NCBI GenBank assembly: GCA_006384855.1
Contig: VCJN01002685.1
Location: 39,079-103,078, forward strand
DNA: 64,000 nt
Direction: 5' to 3'
Source of the DNA: Tetraselmis striata
Taxonomy: Eukaryota; Chlorophyta; Chlorodendrophyceae; Chlorodendrales; Chlorodendraceae
Below are positions 1 to 9,037 of the stretch, in pieces (the first letter of the stretch is position 1; every line of letters starts with the position of its first letter). Below the pieces are notes generated by a model. That model saw only the letters and a program-made list of their open reading frames with translations. It had not been told where the DNA came from and made no database searches. Made by a program: the position numbers and the translations under genes.

Positions 1-1
1 A

Positions 2-369
2 TGGCTTTTGTACCACTATCCGTTTGGCAGTCGGTTTGCATGTAGGCATTTAGGTTCATGTATGCAATCTAGGCTTGTTGTCATCATGGGGTCATCGGAT
101 TGTTATGGCTGGTGAAAGCATGGCATGTGGCGAGCATGTGGCAAGCATGTGACAAGCATGTGGCAAGAATGTGACAGGCACGTGGCAAGCATGTGGCGAG
201 CATGTGACAGGCATGTGGCAAGCATATGTGTGTGGGCGGATGAGCAGCTTGGTTGCGTGTTGTTGTGTTAGTATAAGGGAGTGAGTGGTATGAGTATGAC
301 GGTATAGGTGTGTGGGTATAGGTAGGTATAGGTGGGTATATAGGTAGGTATAGATAGGTAACGCTAACA
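2..369 (-). repeat. LTR of the Ty3 element (3' LTR in element sense)
   Basis: A direct repeat of about 368 bp starting TGG and ending ACA on the plus strand, matching 6182-6554 almost base for base. It contains nine head-to-tail 11-bp units of the type GCATGTGGCAA at 123-221, then a run of GGTATAGGTAG-like repeats. The internal side is followed by the purine-rich tract expected beside a 3' LTR. Confidence 0.92.
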
Positions 370-394
370 TTCCATCCCGGCCCAAAAAGTAGCC

Positions 395-3300
395 CTACGG
401 GATACGTACAGGAAAGCGGGCGAGGTATTTGGCAGACATGATATGATAATCATGTTGCGTAAGCAGAAGGCGGAGGGAAGGTGTGTTACGGGCATAGACA
501 TGCAGCATATCGACATTTTTGAGGTTGGCATAGGGTTCCCATGAGTCGTGGGAATCGTCGTAGCCGGACCAATGCACAAGGAAAACTAAGGCAGGGCCGC
601 GGGCGTGGTGTGGCGAGTGTTGGTCAATGCGGTGGTCGCGAATTGCATCGACGATATATTCGTCTAGCGGGGGCTCAATGCGGCCAGGTATGTCATCGGC
701 GGGAGTGTCTGGGGATTCACAGCGGAGCAGGCGAGAGATGTGGAACACGGGGTGGCAGACCATGCTGGTGGGCAGGCGAGGTTGGTAGGCCTGCGAGGAA
801 ATTTTGCGGACGACTGGATACGGGCCTATGTAACGTGGGCGGAATTTGCGAACTTGTTGATTGCGGAGCAGGAGGTGTTGCGTGGAAAGCCACACTCTGT
901 CGCCCTCGGTGAATTCGTCGGGACGAGTTCTGCGGTTGGCATATGCTATTTGGTATGCGTCGGCGAGTTTTAGTTCTTCTGTGATTACGGCATGGGTATG
1001 TTGTATCCGTGGAACGATATCAATGTGATCCGCGGGGTTGACCGGTTGAAACAAGAGGTGTGCGGGTGTAAGCGGGTTCATGCCGTAGCATGCCTCGAAC
1101 GGGGTGCGTTTAATTGCGGAGTGATAGGCGTTGATTATAACTGAATTCTGCGAGAGACAAGTTATTGAGCCATTCAGTGTGGTTTTGGTGCACGAAAGAG
1201 CGGAGGATTTGTTCAATGGTGCGGTGCGTACGTTCGGTTTGTCCGTCTGTTTGGGGGTGGTATGAGGAACTGATATTTAATTTCGTACGTAAAGATCGGA
1301 ACATATTTTGCCAGAAGGTCGAGGTGAAGCGGGGATCGCGGTCGGATATGATGGTGCGGCAAAGGCCGTGGTGGCGAAAAATGTTATCGATAAACAAGCG
1401 AGCGAGTTGGGGGGCGTCTATATGAATACTGCATGGGATGAAGTGGGCTTGCTTAGTAAAAGTGCATACAAACGTGGCGATAGTGTCGAAGCCATTTTGC
1501 GTCGGGAGGCCGGTGATAAAGTCCATGGAAATAACTTCCCAGGGTCGTGTGCCTTTGGGCAGAGGTGACAAAGAGCCAATGGGGCGTTGGGTGGAATTTT
1601 TTATGCGTTGGCAGGTCGGGCAGGTGCGGCAGTAATGTTTTATGGTTTTGCGCATGTGGGGCCACCAGAATATTTTAGAGATGTTGGCGAGCGTGCGTTC
1701 TGCATCGGGGTGACCGGCCGCGTCGTGGAATTCCCGGATAATTAAGTCAAGCAGGGGTGTATCTGACGTTGGCAAGCAGACCTTATCAGCCATCCAGTAC
1801 AAATTGTCGTTGGTATCGAACGTAACGCCAATGGGGATGCGATTGCCATAATAATGTGTGTCGGTTGTGTAGCCGTGGCGGATGCGAACAAGTAATTCAG
1901 GATTAACTTGTAGGTGGCACATTGTTGAGAGGAAATCATGCATGTCCTCCAGATCTTTATCAAGAAGTTGGGTGTCGTGTTCAGTTAAGGCATGGTGTAA
2001 GTCTGGACGGCGGGACAGGGCATCAGCTTCGTTTTGGGATCCTTTGCGATACAATATTTGTAGGACGGGTTTCCCGGTGCGGGGGTGATTAGCAAGGTAC
2101 GGGGAGATAACACTAAGCCACAGGGAGTAACGGCGGCCTAGCGCGGGCTGATCGGGTAAGTGGCGGAGTGTTGCGTGGTCGGTGATGACAGTTATGCGGC
2201 AGCTGCCCTCGATATAGCAGCGCCATTCGTTTAATGCGCAGACTATACCTAAAAGTTCTTGATCATAGGTGGGGTATCGAGTATGGGCAGGTTGTAAAAC
2301 TTTAGCATAGTAAGCGCATGGTCTGAGGTGGCCGGCGGAGTCCTTCTGCAATAATACTGCACCTAGGGCATATTTGGAAGCATCTGTTGAGACTACAAAC
2401 TCGGCGTATGGGCCTGTTGCGGGAGTCATTAAGACCGGGGCTGAGCATAGTGATTGTTTAAGAGCGTTAAAGGCGACATGCTCGCGTCCCCCCCAAGTAA
2501 ACTTTTTAGTTTTGCGGCAAATATCATAGAGAGGGGCCGCCATGTGGGAATATTTGTGGACATACTTGCGATAGAAATTGCAGAATCCAAGGAACTGTTG
2601 TATTTGTTGTACGGTTTTAGGTGGGGCCCAGTCGCGAACTGCAGCAATTTTATTTTCGGAGGGGCGTGTGCCATGTTGGCTAACCATATGACCTAAATAT
2701 TATAGCTCATTTTTGGCGAAGAAACATTTGGGCAATCGCAGCCGTATGTCGTTATCGGCGAGCAGGCTGAGTGTGGCATTAAGATGAATCAAATGGTCAT
2801 CGAGTGAGTTGCTAAAGACTAGTACATCGTCAAGATAAACAAGGATAAATGTGTTTTTGTGCGGTTGAAGGACATTATTCATCCATCGTTGGAACGCCGA
2901 GGGGGCATTGGACAAGCCGAATGGCATAACCAGAAATTCGAACTGGCCGAACTGAGTTTTGAACGATGTTTTCTGAACGTCGGAGTCTCTGATGCGGAGT
3001 TGGTGATAGCCTAGAGCAAGGTCAAGAGCTGAGAAGACTGCAGCGCCGGAGAGCATATCGAGTAGCATGTCAGCGTGTGGGATTGGGAATTCTATTCGGC
3101 GCGTATATTTATTTAGTTGGCGATAATCAATGCACATGCGCAGGCCGCCATTGCCCTTTCGGGCGAATAGGACGGGTGCAGCGTAAGGCGAGAACGACTC
3201 TCTAATAAAGCCTTTGTCTAGAAAGTCATTTAACTGCTTTTTTAACTCATCCAACTCGGCAGGGGACAGGCGATATATTTTGCCGGGTGGTACTTGGGCA

Positions 3301-3983
3301 TCGGGGAGTAGGGGTATTTCGAAATCAAAGCCCGGGCGGGATTGCGGGAGGCAGTCCAATGGTTGGCAAATACTTTTGTGTTTAAGTAGGAGGGAACGGA
3401 TTTGTTGGGTATATTCGGCAGACTGGTCAGTAGTGATACTGGCTATATCATTATCGACAGAAAGGCTAGTAGTGTGTTCTGTGGCGTCGTACTCGCGCAG
3501 CACGGCACAAAAGAACACAGTGTCGGGATCTTTTTTAAGTATCTCACGAGCCATAGTGTTGGCGTGAACCACATCGACGTTACTTGAGCGAGGTTCAATA
3601 GGGCATGTCACGGTGTGCCCGTCGGAGAACGTGAGTGAACCGGTGGTCCAATTAATATTTGGGTTATGGTTTTTGAGAAAGGAAAGGCCGAGGACGGCGT
3701 CGAAGTTATTCTGTAAGGAGGTTATAATAAACTCAACGTTTGCCTGATATCCATTTATGTCTAGTCGTAATGTGCAGGACTGTGATGCCAGGGTCATACG
3801 GCCGTCTGCCATAATAATACGTATTTTATGTTGTAGCGGTGCGGTATTAAATTTGCGCAGGCGGGCGAAGGCCTCGTCAATAAAACACAGTGTAGCGCCG
3901 GAATCTAGCAGCATAGTGAGCGGGGGTAAATCTGGGTGGTCTGGTAGTTTGGGTTTTAGCAGTAGTAAGTCCTGATCGGACAT
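395..3983 (-). CDS. Ty3 pol region: protease, RT, RNase H, integrase, chromodomain
   Basis: The pol region of the element. Aspartic protease is marked by LLDSGAT near 3.9 kb. Reverse transcriptase carries the MPFGLSNAP segment and the YLDDVLVF active site near 2.83 kb. RNase H begins with VSTDASKYALGAVL near 2.4 kb. Integrase has an HHCC zinc finger near 1.6-1.74 kb and a catalytic core starting near the SMDFITGLP motif. A chromodomain (FLVHWSGYDDSHDSWEP) lies near 0.52-0.65 kb. Chromodomains of this kind are known to direct integration toward marked chromatin. Reading is spread over more than one frame, with about two or three breaks. Confidence 0.9.
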
Positions 3984-4008
3984 TGACGTTAAGAAAGCTT
4001 TATCAGTT

Positions 4009-4845
4009 TCAAAACGGGGTTTTCAGGGTTTTCTTAAAGGTCTTATTGGGTATATATGACTTACCTTTAGACTCAAGCTCAAGAGCCTTGATGTGTTCAT
4101 AGCGCATACTGTCGTTGTGCGCCGTGGCCGCCTGCTCGTCGACAGTGTTGTCGGCGAGGTAAACATCCACGATCCAGTTGGTTGGTGGCATAGGCAGGTC
4201 ATTAGTGGCAGTTGTGGCAGTGTGGAACAGATAAGTGCCGGCGGGGTATGAGTGGATGAGGCGGTACTTAGACAAGATGGGACGCCAGGATTTTCCGAGG
4301 TCGCTGTTCCAGCGGGGTAAAACGATAATAGCCCGGGTGTTATACGGGGACTCCTGATGCTGAGCTTCGAAGTGCTCGAGTATAGGCAAGGCAGATTCAT
4401 CATACGGGGGGTGGATAAACACGGTATGGCCGACAGCCGATGTAGCAGTAAACGGATTATCGCGCGAACAAAAATTCGGGCAGACCGCGTCAAATGCCGA
4501 AGCGCAAGCGTCAAGGGTAACTTGGCCGTAACTGAAATTAAGGCGGGCAAACTCATCACGGTCAAAGGCTGTGGAGTCGGGTGGGCAGGCAGGTGGTCGG
4601 GCAGGTTTGGTTTTAGTGGCAGTGTGGGGGCGGCGCCGGGAATACTGCCGGACAGCAGCTAGCGCGTTTTTCAATCGCGGACAATTTGGCAGTGGCCGTG
4701 TCGGCTGGGATGGCAAAGTCGGCAGAAGCAAGCAGGAACCGGCACAGCTCGCGCGAAGGCAACGAGTGTGTCGACTCGACAGGCAACGGGCCTGAAGAGG
4801 AGGCCCCGTCATGCACAGACACCGGCACGCAAGGCTCGGCCGCAC
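4009..4845 (-). CDS. Accessory ORF between gag and pol, Dam-methyltransferase-like
   Basis: An open frame of up to 278 residues between gag and the protease-RT region, a place where Ty3 elements normally carry nothing. Its C-terminal two thirds contain TLDACASAF, then FIHPPYD, then IIVLPRW, about 20-60 residues apart. That order and spacing recall phage-type Dam N6-adenine methyltransferases (a D-x-C-A start, a PPY motif, a hydrophobic strand ending in LPR). The similarity is by eye and could be structural only. The same segment is recognisable in the older fossil near 31.0-31.56 kb, so it belongs to the family. Confidence 0.55.
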   Translation of the reverse strand: MRPSLACRCLCMTGPPLQARCLSSRHTRCLRASCAGSCLLLPTLPSQPTRPLPNCPRLKNALAAVRQYSRRRPHTATKTKPARPPACPPDSTAFDRDEFARLNFSYGQVTLDACASAFDAVCPNFCSRDNPFTATSAVGHTVFIHPPYDESALPILEHFEAQHQESPYNTRAIIVLPRWNSDLGKSWRPILSKYRLIHSYPAGTYLFHTATTATNDLPMPPTNWIVDVYLADNTVDEQAATAHNDSMRYEHIKALELESKGKSYIPNKTFKKTLKTPF

Positions 4846-4978
4846 TCTCAGGAGTTATGTCGTTCACTGGGGGCAAGCCAATAGGCATAGTCTCAGGGAT
4901 GGGGGACATACTCGGCCAGTAAGAAAGATCATCGATTGATTTACATTTCGACATCGAATCTAGACTGGCCCCAAACCG

Positions 4979-6046
4979 TCATTGACCGGCAGGGCGGTTC
5001 AAGTTCAGCTTAGTGATACCTTTAGCTGCCTTGTTGGCAGCCACTGTCTGGCGCCAAGCCTGCTTGTCAGCCTCGCTCGTCGACGAGCATTTCATGATGG
5101 AGTGGCCCATTCGGCCGCAGCCATCGCATTTGCCGTCATAGCGGTCATAGCCAGAAAGGCGGGGGGTGGCGGGTGTGGGGGCAAGATGGGGGGGAGGGGG
5201 GGTGGATGGGCCTGCGGGGGGAAACGGGCCAGCACCCGGGCGGATGTAGCGGTGCGGGGGGGCATCGGCAGTATATTTGCGTTTGCCGTTGGCGGCAGCG
5301 GCGAACTCGAGATCAATGGCCTCAAGGTGGCGGCAGATGGTGGAGTAGGAGTCGATCGGCTCGTCAGCGCGACGGCTCGCAGCCTCGAGGGCAACTTGAG
5401 CCGAGTGGGGTAGGCACGCTTGGATGACGCCATCGACGGTGAATTCGTCGTACCGACGATGTACCGGGAGCAGGTCGAAGGTGCGCCGCAGGTGTTGGAC
5501 GAGCTTGATGGCGGTGCCCGGCAGGTGGGGGTGGTTAGGGGCGATGCGAAGGGCAGTGGCGTAACGCATGATGACGCCAGGCAGGTTGGAGTTGGAGTGG
5601 AAGCATGCCACGAGCTTGGACTGGAAGTCGTCGATGTCCGCGAAGATGGTGGAGACGCTCACGCCGGGCGCGACTTCGCGGGACACGGGGGGGTTGTCGG
5701 CAGTTAGGCCGCGATAGGCCATGCCAGCGTCCGACTCTGGAGGGAACTGGCGGAGTATCCATGCCTCAAGAGCAGGGGTCCAGTAGATGCCGGCGATGAG
5801 CTCACGGAGTTCTGTAAAAAAGGCGATGAGTTGGCGGACTTCACGGCGGTCGCCGAGGATGCGGGAGGCGTTGATGATGTCTCGAGTCGGGACGCGGGTT
5901 TTAGTTTTGGCGAGCTCCACCTGGATGACGCGGGCAACATGGGTGTCGATTTCCATGGCCCCGAAGCCAGCGGCAGCAGCGGCAGCGGCGGCGGCGGCGT
6001 GGTCAGCCATAGTAGCGGCGGCGGCGGCGCGGCGGGTGACGGGCAT
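4979..6046 (-). CDS. Ty3 gag polyprotein
   Basis: A 355-residue open frame with an alanine-rich N-terminus, a helical capsid-like middle and a CCHC zinc knuckle (CDGCGRMGHSIMKC) near residues 306-320. This is the nucleic-acid-binding part of a retroelement coat protein. It is the first gene after the 5' LTR in element sense. A related but decayed gag is recognisable at about 29.57-30.65 kb on the plus strand. Confidence 0.88.
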   Translation of the reverse strand: MPVTRRAAAAATMADHAAAAAAAAAAGFGAMEIDTHVARVIQVELAKTKTRVPTRDIINASRILGDRREVRQLIAFFTELRELIAGIYWTPALEAWILRQFPPESDAGMAYRGLTADNPPVSREVAPGVSVSTIFADIDDFQSKLVACFHSNSNLPGVIMRYATALRIAPNHPHLPGTAIKLVQHLRRTFDLLPVHRRYDEFTVDGVIQACLPHSAQVALEAASRRADEPIDSYSTICRHLEAIDLEFAAAANGKRKYTADAPPHRYIRPGAGPFPPAGPSTPPPPHLAPTPATPRLSGYDRYDGKCDGCGRMGHSIMKCSSTSEADKQAWRQTVAANKAAKGITKLNLNRPAGQ

Positions 6047-6181
6047 ACGCAGTGGAAACGCAGCGGGGGATCTTTAACCAGAGCTCAGCGAAACCAATGT
6101 AAGCTTTAGGCGAGAGACTTTAGCATAGGCAAGGAAAAGGTTTGCAGCAAAGGAAATTGTTACAGTTTGCCAAGGCATACA

Positions 6182-6554
6182 TGGCTTTTGTACCACTATC
6201 CGTTTGGCAGTCGGTTTGCATGTAGGCATTTAGGTTCATGTATGCAATCTAGGCTTGTTGTCATCATGGGGTCATCGGGTTGTTATGGCTGGTGAAAGCA
6301 TGGCATGTGGCGAGCATGTGGCAAGCATGTGACAAGCATGTGGCAAGCATGTGACAGGCACGTGGCAAGCATGTGGCGAGCATGTGACAGGCATGTGGCA
6401 AGCATATGTGTGTGGGCGGATGAGCAGCTTGGTTGCGTGTTGTTGTGTTAGTATAAGGGAGTGAGTGGTATGAGTATGACGGTATAGGTGTGTGGGTATA
6501 GGTAGGATAGGTATAGGTGGGTATATAGGTAGGTATAGATAGGTAACGCTAACA
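6182..6554 (-). repeat. LTR of the Ty3 element (5' LTR in element sense)
   Basis: The second copy of the LTR, about 373 bp. It carries the same nine-unit 11-bp array at 6303-6401 and a 5-bp length difference from the other LTR inside the GGTATAGG repeats. Just inside the element the sequence does not clearly match a known tRNA primer site. Confidence 0.92.
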
Positions 6555-8280
6555 TCTTCCATCTCCTCGGCGCTGGTGTATGTGCCGACCTTTGCAAAAC
6601 ACTTTCCCGTTGGTTGAGCCGAACGGGCACATAAGTGACAAAAGTGTGTACATGGCTGCGCGTACGTAGCGGCGCGGTAGTTGGCGTGACATGGTAGCCG
6701 ACGCCCATCGCATGTTGCTGTCCATGTTGCCGTATGTCCGTTGTGTTGAGGCTCCCATGGTCCGAGGGTAGATACACGGATTTTTGGCTGGTCGACGAGC
6801 GATGCCCGATTAAATCTCGATCGGCCGAGCCGAGAAACTGTGAGTTCGGGCGAAAACTACGATACGCGGCGCTTGTAGTTTGCGTCTTGGAAGCAGGCGA
6901 GCGCGTACATGGCGGTCGTTGGTGTCATGGTAGCCAGCTTCCGGGTGTGCGCTAATTTCGCTGAAGGTGCGCGAACGCTTGAGGCAAAATTGCGCCGGGA
7001 GTGCGACGCGTAGTCGGTGCTTGGGTGTTGACTCTCCTTTTGGCTGCGGTGATCGCAGTTTTATGTCCAGACTTCCCGCCCAGACTGACTTCCTGCGAGG
7101 TCTAGCGCGTGAGACAACTCTCCCTCTCTATAGTAGAGCCCATGACGACAAGTTGTGCGCAACGTCCCTACCAACCCGCCATGTGCGGGTCCCGGCGCGA
7201 GCCGGGGACTGTGGGAGGGAGCATGAAGCGCGGAGAGTGGCTGGCTACATAGAAGTGGCCATGCCCGCATGGGCGCCGTACGCATCTAGGTAGGCGATGC
7301 GGTGCATGGTGCGCGCGCGCCATGCTAGTGCGGACTATGCATGGTGACATGTTGTGCTAAAGTCGAACTAAGGTATATCCTATTCCCTAGCTACATTGTA
7401 CGTACTACGCATTAGTGTACCAACATTGATGTCAACAGCCAAGGTCCGAGGACCGCCGTCCGAGGACCACTCATCGCGTCACTCATTACACAACGCGTCC
7501 GTGAACCATCCTCGCACACGTGTGCGTGCCTTGCCCGCTATCTTAATTGGGCGCGCACCACTCATCATTCCGTCCCTCCCCGTGCGGGTTGCGCCGTTGC
7601 AGGCTGCTTGTGCTGCTCTCCTTGATGGTTTTTGCGGTGGATTTCTTACTAGCATTTTTCTAATTCGCTCCATTAGGACCGCAGCGACCCGCAATGGTTC
7701 ACTGCTGCCGGTCAAGTCCCGCGCCGCCGCTCGCCCGCGCCGCGCGGCGCCGGGGGCGGAAAACCAGGAGTTCTCGTACTCATACTCGACATGTTACTAC
7801 AGGGGTCAAAAGTAATGAACGGGTGGGTCTTACCGACGTCCTACACTGGAAACGCATAGTGTGGCACAGAGTAGGAACAGTGAGAGGTGGGAAGTGGTGG
7901 GGCCCGTGGCGGCAGCTGGGCTGGTGTCCAAATCCCGCTGGCGCGAGGGGCGCGACCGCAGTAGCACCCGCAGCCGCGCCCAATAAGTCCGCGCTAAGTC
8001 AGCGCCAAGTCCGCAAACCGTGGGTCGCGCGCGGCGGGCCCGCCTCACTACGAGGATATGTGCCGATGGCAAATCGAACATGCGCACGGGCGCGCGCGCG
8101 CATACAAAGAGAGTCGCTAAAACGCTCATGCCGCAGCCCATACAATGATCGCGGAAGGCGTCTGCGATAGCGTCATGCTGTAAGGATTAGTCCTTACGCG
8201 CCAGTGAGCGTCCCCATGCCGGGAGGTTAATGAGCGCGTAGCCATAGGGGTTGTGCTCTGTCGAGGGCAGAATGATTACT
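6555..8280. other. Unassigned stretch
   Basis: No coding region, repeat or RNA gene could be supported. The sequence is GC-rich with a short GC dinucleotide run near 7310. Open frames of 60-160 codons occur on both strands at the rate expected for this composition, and none has a recognisable motif. Confidence 0.5.
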
Positions 8281-8286
8281 ATACGA

Positions 8287-8898
8287 GTACTGGTGTGAAT
8301 TACAAAAAAGGCAGTTCCCCAGAATTAGAAAATCAACACAGCAAGCCGCGTAAAAGCTGCCCGCATCCCGAGTACTGGTGTGAATTACCAAAAGGCCAGC
8401 AGTGACAAATCCACAGCTAAAAGCGGTACAAAAAGATCAATTGGCTTTTTTAAAAAATCAATTGGTTAAAGCACGGATGATGTAGGAAAAAAATTCAACA
8501 GGGCAAGCTGCACATCCCGCGTACTGGTGTGAATTACAAAAAGGCCAGTAACAAATCCGCCTACTTGATAAAAGAAGTACTGGTACTATAAAATCACCGC
8601 AGCAAGCCGCCCAATAAAGCGGCCCGCGCTGGAACCAGGACCGAGTACTCGTGCTGCGGGATGCGGGCCGCTTGCAGGCGGCTTGCTGTTTTGATTTCTG
8701 AATAGCGATATGAGTCGCTAGTCGCTATACTACTTTTATTTAAAGTAAGTATAAAGATAATTACATGAGCTAGCAGCAGAAGGCGATATCGGAAATCACC
8801 AAAATAAAAGGCAATCAGAAAGGTTTTTAGGGTTTAAAGTAAGTATGGCAGGTGGATTTGTTACTGACTTTTTTGTAATTCACATTCACATCAGTGCT
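8287..8898. repeat. Satellite-like repeat cluster, direct and inverted units
   Basis: The unit begins TACTGGTGTGAATTAC, runs through AAAAAGGCCAGTAACAAATCC and a CAAGCCGCC...GCGGCCCGC hairpin, and ends ATCCCG. Three units lie head to tail at 8287-8369, 8372-8518 and 8521-8628. A fourth, inverted unit covers 8640-8898 and is split by a small LINE insertion. Another inverted unit is at 13196-13345 and a fragment lies at 43825-43849. Units are diverged in length (about 80-150 bp). No coding role is seen. Confidence 0.75.
8753..8832 (-). mobile_element. 80-bp LINE 3' tail with 14-bp target-site duplication
   Basis: A severely 5'-truncated copy of the LINE whose larger copy lies at 9038-12456. It retains only part of the 3' UTR, including GATTTCCGATATCGCC and CTGCTGCTAGCTCATGTAA on the minus strand. 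It is bounded by a perfect 14-bp direct repeat, TTTAAAGTAAGTAT, at 8739-8752 and 8833-8846. Removing the insert restores a continuous satellite unit, which confirms the insertion. Confidence 0.85.
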
Positions 8899-9037
8899 GG
8901 TACCACTGTACCTAGTCGCTACTGCTACCTGCTACCCGTCACTGTCAACCTGTTAAGGCGACGCGCTCATATGGACCTCCCGGCACCTGGAGACGCCCAC
9001 TGGCGTGTACAACACGACGATATCGCAGACGCCTTAA

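Larger units (their letters stand above)
1..6554 (-). mobile_element. Ty3/Gypsy LTR retrotransposon (chromovirus-like), young
   Basis: An LTR retroelement read on the minus strand, flanked by near-identical direct repeats at 2-369 and 6182-6554. In element order it holds gag with a CCHC zinc knuckle, an accessory ORF, protease, reverse transcriptase, RNase H, integrase with an HHCC zinc finger, and a C-terminal chromodomain. The order RT-RNase H-integrase and the chromodomain place it in Ty3/Gypsy. A purine-rich tract lies just inside the window-left LTR. The LTRs differ by about two substitutions and one short indel, so insertion is recent. It is nearly whole, with roughly two or three breaks in the pol region. 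The left target-site flank lies outside the window, so a duplication cannot be tested. Confidence 0.93.

Noticed and set aside
123-221. CRISPR-like look of the 11-bp array
   Set aside because: The units are contiguous with no spacers and lie inside an LTR.
541-973. Plus-strand frames within the Ty3 element
   Set aside because: They overlap the chromodomain and integrase region on the minus strand and have no recognisable content.
5831-6109. Gly/Ser-rich plus-strand frame
   Set aside because: It is the antisense of the alanine-repeat N-terminus of gag.
8820-8840. Telomere-like TTTTTAGGGTTTA
   Set aside because: A single unit at the border of a LINE insertion; no tandem telomere array exists in the window.
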